This document shows, in pieces, positions 14,727 to 23,137 of a stretch of 64,000 bases of DNA. Under the pieces are notes generated by a model. The model saw nothing but the letters and a program-made list of their open reading frames with translations. It was not told the origin of the DNA and did not search any database. Position numbers and translations under genes: made by a program. This DNA is from Methanobrevibacter smithii ATCC 35061 (GTDB taxonomy: Archaea > Methanobacteriota > Methanobacteria > Methanobacteriales > Methanobacteriaceae), in contig NC_009515.1 in assembly GCF_000016525.1 (NCBI RefSeq), positions 646,501-710,500 on the forward strand, read 5' to 3'. The first letter of the stretch is position 1. Each line of letters starts with the position of its first letter.

Positions 14727-17597
14727 CTATATCTTGTTCTCAAAATAGTCATACAGCTCATCTTTAACTGGAATATGGAGATTATATTTAATATTGACAA
14801 TCGGCAGGTCTCCGTCTTTGCTTTTGATAGTTGTCTGGATAAAATCAAATGGTTCGACCTGACCCATATAGTAGAAATCCTTACCTTCATCATCACTTTT
14901 CTTAATGAAGAGATGTATCTTTAAATTAGTTTTCTGATAATTTTTAATAGCAACTACTTCTTTACTATCTAATTTAAGCCTACTTCTAGTCATCCAGCTG
15001 AAAACATCCCTATTTACAAACTCATCTAGATACTTTGTACTATCTGAAATGTCTTCTTTTTTATCATAAGTTACAAAAATAGGGCAGGTATTGTGTTTTA
15101 CCCTATATCCATATAATGTGGAACTGTCATCATTTGGCCAGTTTAACAGTCTACAAACATCCCTTCTTGAATACTTGGCATATAATGTTAAATTTTCACC
15201 TTCAACTTGAGCATTATATTCTGTTTTATATTTAAGCAATCCATAATTAATTACATCCAAAATATGTTTTCTGTAAGTTTCATGAGATAAATATTTTTTA
15301 AAATCATTTGAAATTTGAAATTCATTCATAAAAGATAATTCAGGAAAATCTTTTTTATCTTTTTTACTGAAATCAAGATTTAAAACATCGATTGCACTTT
15401 CAATTGATTTTACATCATTTTGAATATCATATTCTGTTTTTAATAATTGTTCAATTGATTCAACTGAGAAATAACCATTATAAATTAAAGATTTTAAAAT
15501 CAGCAACTCATGAGGTCTTTTTCCACTGGCTAAGTTTTTGGATATGAATTTTAAAGATGAAATTTCCTCTTCTGAGAGATATTCGTCATAATCTTTATCT
15601 GCCTTTTTTAAAAATGAATAATAGCAATCCATTGCAGTATGATTTAAGATTAATAAAGGATCCATTTCTCCATTTTCATAGAAATCCAAAAGCATTGGAA
15701 TTCTGCCTAACTTAAACTTCAGATTATTGTATTTTTCTTTAAAAAGAGCTATTCTTGAAAATGAAGTGTTGTTTATAGAATTATAAATCCTCTTTTTAGA
15801 AACTTCATCAAAACTGATTGAAGAAGCTCCAGGAATTACTTTATTACCCTCCATCAGATAACGGCGAATATTATCCTTATCATAGGATCTGTCACCTGAA
15901 AGAGCTATCGGAATCATGAAATTGTTTTTATAATTTCCGATAAAATCCAGTATAACAACATAGTCTTTGTTTTTAAATTTCCTAAGGCCTCTTCCCAATT
16001 GCTGAATAAATATAATTGGAGACTGTGTTGGCCTTACAAGTAAAACCTGATTAATTTCAGGAATATCTACCCCTTCATTAAAAATATCAACTGTAAAAAT
16101 GTATTCCAACTTGTTTTTAGCCTCATCATTAGTCAGTCTGTAAATTGCATCCTCCCTTGTCTGCTGTGAATCATCACCTGTTAAGACAATTGCCGGATGG
16201 CCTCTTTTATTGAAAGCTTTTGAAAGTTCATTTGCTTCCTTTTTCCTGCTGCAAAATACCAAAGCTTTAATTCTCTCACCAGAATATCCGTAATAGGCTG
16301 ATTTTTCAAGTAAATAATTTACCCTGTCATCTGAAACCAACTGATTGAATTCTGTTGAATCATCAACAGTTTCTCCATCAATTTCCAAATCAGATATTCC
16401 AAAATAATGAAAAGGACATAACAAATCCTCTTCTAAAGCATCTTTAAGTCTGATTTCACATGCCAGATTATGGTCAAAGAGTTCATAAATATCAATACCG
16501 TCAGGCCTCTCAGGTGAAGCAGTCATTCCCAAACAGAATTCAGGTTCAAAATAATCCATGATTTTTTGATAGGAATAAGCACCTGCTTTATGGACCTCAT
16601 CAATCACAATATAATCAAATTCATCTTTTTTAAACTTGGTATAAACATCATCTTTAGACAATGTCTGAATTGTTGAGAATAAAAAGTTGGAATCATAGTC
16701 TTTAGAATTACCAGTCAGCAATCCGAAATCTTTTGTATTTTTAAAAACATTTTTATAAGCATTAATAGCCTGTTTGGCGATTTGTTCTCTGTGAACTACA
16801 AAAAGAAATTTTTTAGGATTGAAATCCTGAACAGCAAAAGCAGAAGCATAAGTTTTACCAGTACCCGTTGCGGATACCAGAAGTGCCTTTGATTCGCCAC
16901 TTTGAATTAAAGACCTTAAACTTTCCATAAAACCAACCTGCATAGAATTTGGGACCAAATCCTCAGAGCTGAGTTTTTTGTAGTTTTCTTTTAGCTTTGT
17001 AAAGTTCTTTTGAGAATCATATAACTTTTCATAAGCCGGAAGAACATCTTCCAGATTGTTTGCTTCATCCCACAAGTTGTTAAATTCAGATAATAAATTA
17101 TTCAACACTTCACCGTCATGTAAAGAGGTAAATTCAACATTCCACTCCTTGTTAACAGTTAAAGCGTTTAAAGTCAAATTAGAACTGCCTACAATACCTT
17201 TGTAGATATTGCCTTTTCTAAAAACATAACCTTTAGTATGAAAACCGTTCTTTTCCTGAGCATACAGCTTAACTTCAATGTTATCTAAAGACTGAAGCTT
17301 TTTTAAAGCTTTAGGATCTGTAAAATTAAGATAATCAGTTGTAAGAATCTTACCTTTAATACCTCTTTGTTCAAGTTCCAGAAAATCCTGTAAAAGAGGA
17401 GTCAAACCACCTAAAGTAATAAAAGCAGAGCTTATGAAAAATTCATCGCAATTCTGCAGTTCATCCTTAATGGAATTTAAAACCTTATGATTAAAGTTGT
17501 TTGAAAGGAATTTAGGTTTGAAATCATTTGCAGGATTATAAGTTTCATTGATAAAAGCAGTTTTAGCTCCCTCTAAAATATCATTCTGATTATCCAT
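14727..17597 (-). CDS. PLD-like / DEXH helicase / DUF3427 protein
   Basis: The 956-residue protein has three blocks. The first (about 1-190) is a phospholipase-D-like domain with HTKGYVF and GSSNLT. The second is a superfamily 2 helicase: motif I SATGTGKTYAS near 250, DEVHKAGA near 345, TASPERPDG near 370 and QLGRGLRK near 540. The third, C-terminal half (about 580-956) resembles DUF3427. Proteins of this architecture occur in defence islands and are thought to process foreign DNA; that role is inferred. The start (ATG at 17597, after GTGATTTTT) is embedded in the end of the NUDIX gene upstream, so the two are translationally coupled. Confidence 0.85.
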   Translation of the reverse strand: MDNQNDILEGAKTAFINETYNPANDFKPKFLSNNFNHKVLNSIKDELQNCDEFFISSAFITLGGLTPLLQDFLELEQRGIKGKILTTDYLNFTDPKALKKLQSLDNIEVKLYAQEKNGFHTKGYVFRKGNIYKGIVGSSNLTLNALTVNKEWNVEFTSLHDGEVLNNLLSEFNNLWDEANNLEDVLPAYEKLYDSQKNFTKLKENYKKLSSEDLVPNSMQVGFMESLRSLIQSGESKALLVSATGTGKTYASAFAVQDFNPKKFLFVVHREQIAKQAINAYKNVFKNTKDFGLLTGNSKDYDSNFLFSTIQTLSKDDVYTKFKKDEFDYIVIDEVHKAGAYSYQKIMDYFEPEFCLGMTASPERPDGIDIYELFDHNLACEIRLKDALEEDLLCPFHYFGISDLEIDGETVDDSTEFNQLVSDDRVNYLLEKSAYYGYSGERIKALVFCSRKKEANELSKAFNKRGHPAIVLTGDDSQQTREDAIYRLTNDEAKNKLEYIFTVDIFNEGVDIPEINQVLLVRPTQSPIIFIQQLGRGLRKFKNKDYVVILDFIGNYKNNFMIPIALSGDRSYDKDNIRRYLMEGNKVIPGASSISFDEVSKKRIYNSINNTSFSRIALFKEKYNNLKFKLGRIPMLLDFYENGEMDPLLILNHTAMDCYYSFLKKADKDYDEYLSEEEISSLKFISKNLASGKRPHELLILKSLIYNGYFSVESIEQLLKTEYDIQNDVKSIESAIDVLNLDFSKKDKKDFPELSFMNEFQISNDFKKYLSHETYRKHILDVINYGLLKYKTEYNAQVEGENLTLYAKYSRRDVCRLLNWPNDDSSTLYGYRVKHNTCPIFVTYDKKEDISDSTKYLDEFVNRDVFSWMTRSRLKLDSKEVVAIKNYQKTNLKIHLFIKKSDDEGKDFYYMGQVEPFDFIQTTIKSKDGDLPIVNIKYNLHIPVKDELYDYFENKI

Positions 17598-17602
17598 AAA
17601 AA

Positions 17603-17989
17603 TCACATGTTTTCTTTTAGATAATTAACTGCATCAATATCTGCCGGAAGCCAATTTAAAGTGTTTAATTCTTCTTTTGTAATCCATTTACCATCATTAT
17701 GCTCTAAAAGTTCGATTGAACCTTCCTTAATTGAACACATAAAACAGGACATGAATAAATAAAAGTTAGGATACTGATACTCAATATCTATGGCAAATTT
17801 ATCAACACTAATTTCAATGTTTAATTCTTCTTTAATTTCACGAACTAGGGCCTGCTCTTTGGTTTCACCTGATTCGATTTTTCCTCCCGGAAACTCCCAC
17901 ATGTTTATAAACTCGCCATATCCTCTTTTAGTAGCTAAAATTTTGTTTTCTTTTTGAATAATAGCTGCCACTACTTTTATTTCTTTCAT
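17603..17989 (-). CDS. NUDIX hydrolase (MutT-like)
   Basis: The 128-residue protein carries a complete NUDIX box, GGKIESGETKEQALVREI followed by KEELNI, at about residues 36-58. It starts KEIKVVAAIIQKENKILATKR, as in MutT/8-oxo-dGTP or CTP pyrophosphatases. It hydrolyses nucleoside diphosphate derivatives; the substrate is unknown. Its end lies against the start of the PLD-DEXH-DUF3427 gene, and pairing of a NUDIX enzyme with such helicases suggests a nucleotide-related step in the same system rather than general housekeeping. Confidence 0.88.
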   Translation of the reverse strand: MKEIKVVAAIIQKENKILATKRGYGEFINMWEFPGGKIESGETKEQALVREIKEELNIEISVDKFAIDIEYQYPNFYLFMSCFMCSIKEGSIELLEHNDGKWITKEELNTLNWLPADIDAVNYLKENM

Positions 17990-18005
17990 GTTTTTTACAC
18001 CTGAA

Positions 18006-18467
18006 TTAAATGTCCAATTCCCCTAATTTTTTAATAATTCTATCATCTTCATTTAATTTTAATAATATAAGTCTTAATTTTTCAATGAATTCATCTCCCC
18101 CCTCCATATATTCAGTTTCTAAAATATCCAAACCCCCATTTGCATATTCCTCAGCAAATTTATAAATTTCAGGAGTATCTTCAGACAATATTTCAATACC
18201 ATCACTAGATTTAGTTATTGCTAATGCATTTATTAAAGCAGGCAAATCTTTACCAAAATTTTCTTTATTTATAAATAGTTGTCTAGATTCAATAGGTAAC
18301 CTACTACCCTGAGAATAACCATAAGCTAATGCTAATGCAAATATATCTTTTGAATGAAATTTATTCTCCTTTAAAGGACCATTACTCTCTAACAATTTGT
18401 TATATATTTTAGAAGTGTCTTTTTCACGAGACAATCTATTTGAAACTGTTTTATCTTTATTAACCAT
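18006..18467 (-). CDS. Small protein resembling Dnd-associated protein 4
   Basis: The product has about 153 residues when started at the ATG at 18467, inside the last codons of the DndD-like gene (8-base overlap). A longer start at 18494 has no ribosome-binding site. The central sequence KDIFALALAYGYSQGSRLPIE, the later PALINALAITKSSDG and EYANGGLDIL resemble a small family linked to DNA phosphorothioation (dnd) clusters. I make that link from memory of the motif, so it is tentative. The position right after a DndD-like ATPase supports it. No catalytic residues are evident, and an accessory or adaptor role is inferred. Confidence 0.6.
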   Translation of the reverse strand: MVNKDKTVSNRLSREKDTSKIYNKLLESNGPLKENKFHSKDIFALALAYGYSQGSRLPIESRQLFINKENFGKDLPALINALAITKSSDGIEILSEDTPEIYKFAEEYANGGLDILETEYMEGGDEFIEKLRLILLKLNEDDRIIKKLGELDI

Positions 18468-20436
18468 GTTTAACAATCTCCGTTTTATTTTCATAAGGTT
18501 TTAATTCATATTCATCAGCAATATTTTGCAACATATTTGCCCTAACATCATCAGTGTATTGACTATCCGTGAATAAGAATATTATCTGTTTATCAGAAGT
18601 ATACTCATGTAATCCTGAAATAAATTCAATACGTTTACTTTTATCTAATTTTTCCAAAGGAGCATCAATAATTAAAGGAATTTCAAAACCACTAAGACTA
18701 TGTAATGCCATCATAAAAGACAAAGCCAATAAATTCTCCTCACCATCGGATAAATCCCCAGGAGTAATTTTCTGACCAGTACTTTTTGTTATTACAATTT
18801 TATAATCATCTTTAATTGTAACATCCCTATATTTATCATATGCCCAATTGATACTCGTAAATTGTTTTCTAGTTTTATCATTGACTTTCTCACGAATATG
18901 TTTCTGAACATTATTATTTAAATCTGAAAGAATAGTAATTGCTTCTTCACAAAATTTAATTTTATTATTCAAAATCTTTAATTCACCCTCTAATTCTCCA
19001 GCCTCACTCCTTTTACGTTTAAGTTTTTCTATATCTTTTTTTAAGGTATTGATATCTGCACTTAAAGATTTATTCCTTTTACGCAAATCTTCAATGATTT
19101 TTTTATTTTTTTGAGATTGACGTTCATATTCTCTAACATCTTCAATATCAAACTCAGCCAATTCATCGGAAATTTGATTAATTTGAATATTAATCTCATT
19201 AATATTCTCTTCATTTTGTTTTATAGACCTCCTTAAAGATTCTATTTTTGGAAGATCTTTCAGTTTAGTTAAAACTTTCTTAAGATCATAATAATCTTCG
19301 TAAAATACTTCCTGTTTTATTTTACTAGTATTATTTAATCTTTTTTTAAGTTCAGTTACACACTCAGGATGGTCTTCTAGTTTAACACCACAAATACAAA
19401 ATCCATCTTCCAAAATATCATTCAATAAATCTCTTTCAATTTGAGGAGGTGCAGTTTTTTTCTTCCGTGCATCATCAGCAATATTAATTGAATCAACTAA
19501 TTCATCAAACAACACCGCAATTGGGAATAATTCTAAAATCAATTTTTCATAATTTTTACGATCTTCTTTAATATTTTGTTTAAGTTTTTTTTCCATTGAT
19601 TCTTTATTTTTTCTTTTTTGGGTTAACTCGTTAACATAACCTGAATCAACTTGTTTCAATTTTTCAACACATTTATTAACATTTCGAATAGCAATATCAA
19701 TTTTATTATGATTATCTTTAATTTCAGATTCTTTATGTTGTTGTTCCTGCATTTTTTCATTGATTAGTTTATTATAATTTACACTACCTTTAGGCTTTTT
19801 CTTGTTAAATCTCTTATTAATTGAATCAGATGTTTTAACCAAATGATCATAAACTTTATCAATTAAACCCACTTGAGAAATTTGCTCTATAGATGTTTTT
19901 AAACTCAATTCAGATTCATTTTTAAAATAATTGGACAAAGTAGCTCCATTAAAAAAGAAATATTGGAACATTTCTTTAGGGATTTTATTATTAATTGCAT
20001 TTTGTGCAACACCATCCTCCAAAATATCTTTATCTGTTTCATCAACAATCAAATGGTCCGCAAATGCATCCCCCCATTTTCCATTACCCCATTTTTGAAA
20101 AGATAACGATCTATAAATTGAAAAATATTTCTTTTTTTCATCTTCAAATGAATAAAATCTAATTTTAACTTCAACTTTAACTTCATTTATACTATTTTCA
20201 TTTGATTCTAATTCTTTAGCTGCTCTAAGATTATACAATGGTTCTGATTTGTTTCTTACATCATGAAGCTCCTCCCCATACAAACACCAAGTTAATGCAT
20301 TAACCAATGAAGTTTTACCACTCCCATTATCTGCCAAAATTATAGTTAAATTTTCCAAATCATTAAACCCAAAATCAATTTTCTGTGTTCCATAAAATGG
20401 CCTAAAATTAGTTATTTCAATAGAATCTAAGTACAT
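18460..20436 (-). CDS. DndD-like SMC/Rad50-type ATPase
   Basis: The 658-residue protein is an SMC-like ATPase with split nucleotide-binding halves. At the N-terminus it has SIEITNFRPFYG and Walker A LADNGSGKTSLVNALTWCLYG (about 33-53). The middle is coiled coil (about 215-560) interrupted by a cysteine-containing turn FCICGVKLEDHPEC near 348-361 that could be a zinc hook. The C-terminus has the signature LSDGEENLLALSFM and Walker B PLIIDAPLEKLD. The YG-x-E-start and CLYG motif match DndD of DNA phosphorothioation systems better than Rad50. No DndA, DndC or DndE gene is visible, so sulphur modification is not supported here. Confidence 0.85.
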   Translation of the reverse strand: MYLDSIEITNFRPFYGTQKIDFGFNDLENLTIILADNGSGKTSLVNALTWCLYGEELHDVRNKSEPLYNLRAAKELESNENSINEVKVEVKIRFYSFEDEKKKYFSIYRSLSFQKWGNGKWGDAFADHLIVDETDKDILEDGVAQNAINNKIPKEMFQYFFFNGATLSNYFKNESELSLKTSIEQISQVGLIDKVYDHLVKTSDSINKRFNKKKPKGSVNYNKLINEKMQEQQHKESEIKDNHNKIDIAIRNVNKCVEKLKQVDSGYVNELTQKRKNKESMEKKLKQNIKEDRKNYEKLILELFPIAVLFDELVDSINIADDARKKKTAPPQIERDLLNDILEDGFCICGVKLEDHPECVTELKKRLNNTSKIKQEVFYEDYYDLKKVLTKLKDLPKIESLRRSIKQNEENINEINIQINQISDELAEFDIEDVREYERQSQKNKKIIEDLRKRNKSLSADINTLKKDIEKLKRKRSEAGELEGELKILNNKIKFCEEAITILSDLNNNVQKHIREKVNDKTRKQFTSINWAYDKYRDVTIKDDYKIVITKSTGQKITPGDLSDGEENLLALSFMMALHSLSGFEIPLIIDAPLEKLDKSKRIEFISGLHEYTSDKQIIFLFTDSQYTDDVRANMLQNIADEYELKPYENKTEIVKHG

Positions 20437-20442
20437 TATTAA

Positions 20443-20610
20443 TCATTCCCCCATAACATTTTCAATCATGTTTTCATAACTTGCTTTATAATGCATCTTT
20501 TCAGGATTTCTTAATTCATATAATATTGCAGAAATGAAAAAATTTTTTAAATTTTCATCAAAATCAGCTTCCCTAATATAATCAATTATTTCTAAATTTA
20601 TTTTAGTCAT
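20443..20610 (-). CDS. 55-residue protein between helicase and DndD-like ATPase
   Basis: The ATG at 20610 overlaps the TGA of the upstream helicase gene (ATGA arrangement) and is preceded by GGGAGGAAATCAC. The stop lies 6 bases before the next start. This tight packing argues that the short frame is a real gene. The product, MTKINLEIIDYIREADFDEN to ENVMGE, is acidic, predicted helical and soluble, with no family I recognise. It may be a bridging or regulatory subunit of the surrounding system. Confidence 0.6.
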   Translation of the reverse strand: MTKINLEIIDYIREADFDENLKNFFISAILYELRNPEKMHYKASYENMIENVMGE

Positions 20611-22631
20611 GTGATTTCCTCCCATTTTTTTAAGAATTTTTGGCTACATTCTGAAGAATTATCTGCCAAGTCAGCATATTCATCATAACGTTTCTGTTCG
20701 TTTTTAAAAATTGTTTTAACAGAATTCGATTCACCTTTAAGTTTTGGAAAAATTATTAAATCGTAAATATTAGCTTTTGATTTGCCCGGACTTTTTCTTA
20801 ATACTCTTCCCCTTCTTTGAATATGTTGTCTAGAATTTAATGTACTTGCCATTAAAAATGCTGTTTGAGTAGATGGAACATCCACTCCTTCATCCAAACA
20901 TTTAATAGCAACTAAAGACTGGTAGTAACCCTTAGAAAACAATTCTAAAATGCGGTCTCTTTCAGATTTACCATTAATTTTTTTAGTGCTTTCTTCACCA
21001 GTAAATTTATGATTGGAAATATCAAATTCATCCAAAATATTCTGAACTTTAGGCAATTGTTTGCCAGTACAATAAATAATTAAGTCCTTAATATCTTCTT
21101 GATCCTTCAAAAAAGTATGTAAATGAGCAAATTTATCTTCAGCATTATTAATTACATCTCTTCTCTTAATAAGTAATGTATTTAACCGTTTTTCATCCAA
21201 CAATGTTTTTTTCTTTTTTTGTAAAATAATGCTAATTTTATAAGTATAATCTTTATATAACTCCATTTCTTCATTATTTAAATCAACAAAAATAGGATGG
21301 TAATTGTAACGAGTTAAAAACCCTTTTTGAATAGCATTTTCCAAATCATAATCATATATTATGCCATTAAAATAATCATAGACCAAATCAGTTCTTTCAA
21401 AATCATCTTCAATTTCAGGAGTTGCACTTAAACCTAATCTATGATTATATTTATTCAACAAACTCTTCCTATACTCAAAGGAACCTATGCCATGAACTTC
21501 ATCTACAATTACTAAACTATCCCCCTCAAAAAAATCAATTTTTTTTCTAAACTTTTCACTAGCAAATGTTTTAAATGTGGTAAAAACTACAACCTGATTA
21601 TTTGAATTAAAAGAAGACTCCAAATCCCCAATTAAACCCAATAATTCAGAAGACCATTTATTATTATCTCCAGATGCAATAAGAATACTTCCATTAAAAC
21701 CAAATTCTTTCAAATTACTTTCCCATTGACTTATTAAATGTTTTTGAGGACATACAATGATAGTTAAAAGATTATTTTTTTTATTTCGTAAATAATCCCA
21801 ACAGGATAATGCAGTGAATGTTTTTCCCGTACCTGTAGCCATGCTAAAGATACCGCGATAATTATTATTTATCCAATTTTCAACAGCTTCTTCTTGATAA
21901 TCACGCAATTTTGGTTTAGAGTCTAATTTTAAATTAAAAAGTTCATCTTTAGAATTGGGAGCTATTTCAATTAACTTCTTTTTTGTTGCATCAGGAACAT
22001 CAAACAGCTCCAAAGATGGGTCGTTACCCTCCCAAAAATTTTCAAAATCTTTTTTATCATTTTCCATAAATTCCGGATTTTTCCAACTTTTAAATACTTT
22101 TAATGATTCAATATTATTTTTCCATCCGAAAGCAGTTTCATTTACAGACCCATCAAATAATATTGAATCATCCAATTCATCATACATTATCCCAATTTTA
22201 GAATGTATCATTCCAGATTCATAAAAACCATCCTTTTTACGATTAACCCCAATTTTAATTTCCAAATAATTATTAGCCACCATCCATCCCAATACTTTAA
22301 CATGATTCTTTACTATTTCATCTTCAATAGAATCATAATCTTTTAAAAAATTAATATCAATAATATTTTTCAAATCATCAGAATTGTTAATAGATTCCAA
22401 ATCAGCAACATTCAATTTAGCGCCGCAAATAAGGCGCATATGCCCATTATTTTTTATAAATTTATCAATACCTCTTGCAGCAATCGCCAAACTAGTGGAA
22501 TTAAAAAATCCAGATATACGGTCATATTTTATTGCCTCAGATAATACCAAATTATAAAAATTATTTACAATATCATCATGTGCAGAATTATAACTTGGAC
22601 TCACCTCCGAATCAATATCTTTAAATACCAT
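20607..22631 (-). CDS. PLD-like/SF2 helicase resembling Dnd-linked restriction helicases
   Basis: The 674-residue protein starts with MVFKDIDSEVSPSYNSAHDD and a PLD-like N-terminal domain (about 1-200; AIKYDRISGFFNSTSLAIAA, IHSKIGIMYDE, DGSVNETAFGW). An SF2 helicase follows: ATGTGKTFTALSC near 260, DEVHGIG near 345, LSATPEI near 370, and QRRGRVLRKSPGK near 608. This order matches helicase nucleases clustered with dnd genes that restrict unmodified DNA; the family name is from memory. A longer frame from 22703 adds only a hydrophobic, unlikely leader, so the ATG at 22631 is preferred. It is the first gene of a tightly packed four-gene operon. Confidence 0.8.
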   Translation of the reverse strand: MVFKDIDSEVSPSYNSAHDDIVNNFYNLVLSEAIKYDRISGFFNSTSLAIAARGIDKFIKNNGHMRLICGAKLNVADLESINNSDDLKNIIDINFLKDYDSIEDEIVKNHVKVLGWMVANNYLEIKIGVNRKKDGFYESGMIHSKIGIMYDELDDSILFDGSVNETAFGWKNNIESLKVFKSWKNPEFMENDKKDFENFWEGNDPSLELFDVPDATKKKLIEIAPNSKDELFNLKLDSKPKLRDYQEEAVENWINNNYRGIFSMATGTGKTFTALSCWDYLRNKKNNLLTIIVCPQKHLISQWESNLKEFGFNGSILIASGDNNKWSSELLGLIGDLESSFNSNNQVVVFTTFKTFASEKFRKKIDFFEGDSLVIVDEVHGIGSFEYRKSLLNKYNHRLGLSATPEIEDDFERTDLVYDYFNGIIYDYDLENAIQKGFLTRYNYHPIFVDLNNEEMELYKDYTYKISIILQKKKKTLLDEKRLNTLLIKRRDVINNAEDKFAHLHTFLKDQEDIKDLIIYCTGKQLPKVQNILDEFDISNHKFTGEESTKKINGKSERDRILELFSKGYYQSLVAIKCLDEGVDVPSTQTAFLMASTLNSRQHIQRRGRVLRKSPGKSKANIYDLIIFPKLKGESNSVKTIFKNEQKRYDEYADLADNSSECSQKFLKKWEEIT

Positions 22632-23137
22632 ATAAATACCACATAAATAAATTAGAAAGAAAACAATATTCCTTACTCGAATCAATTTTTCAAATTGAAA
22701 CAATTTAATATTATTTTATTAACTATTACAATATATAGTTTACTAAATAAATTTTAAGCACATAAAAATAAATTTTACAAATAATATGAACAAAATACTA
22801 ATTAAAACAAAAATAAATTAATTTTTAAAATATTTAATAAAAATTTTTTATAAAGATAAACAAACAAAAAAGTAATTCTATAAACACAAGTTTAACACAT
22901 GTTTGAATTTGAATACAAACTCCCACAACATTCAAACAATATTAACTAAAAATAACTTACAATATGAAAAACATCCAATATTTTCCCAATTTTAATAAAA
23001 AAATATTTAATAAAAAATATTGATCCAAAAAATGTTTGTCTTTAAAATACCTCAAAATTAACATCATTGTTTAAAAAAAATTTTAAATAGGATTAACACC
23101 AAAACATTATTAAAAATAATTATTTGGTGAAATTTTT
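22632..23137. other. Long AT-rich intergenic region between divergent accessory genes
   Basis: About 500 bases separate the divergent helicase and radical SAM genes. I see no plausible reading frame or RNA. The sequence is unusually poor in G and C, even for this genome, and contains repeated TTTAATAAAAAA-type tracts, for example near 22830-22850 and 22995-23020. GGTGA lies just before the radical SAM start. Confidence 0.5.
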
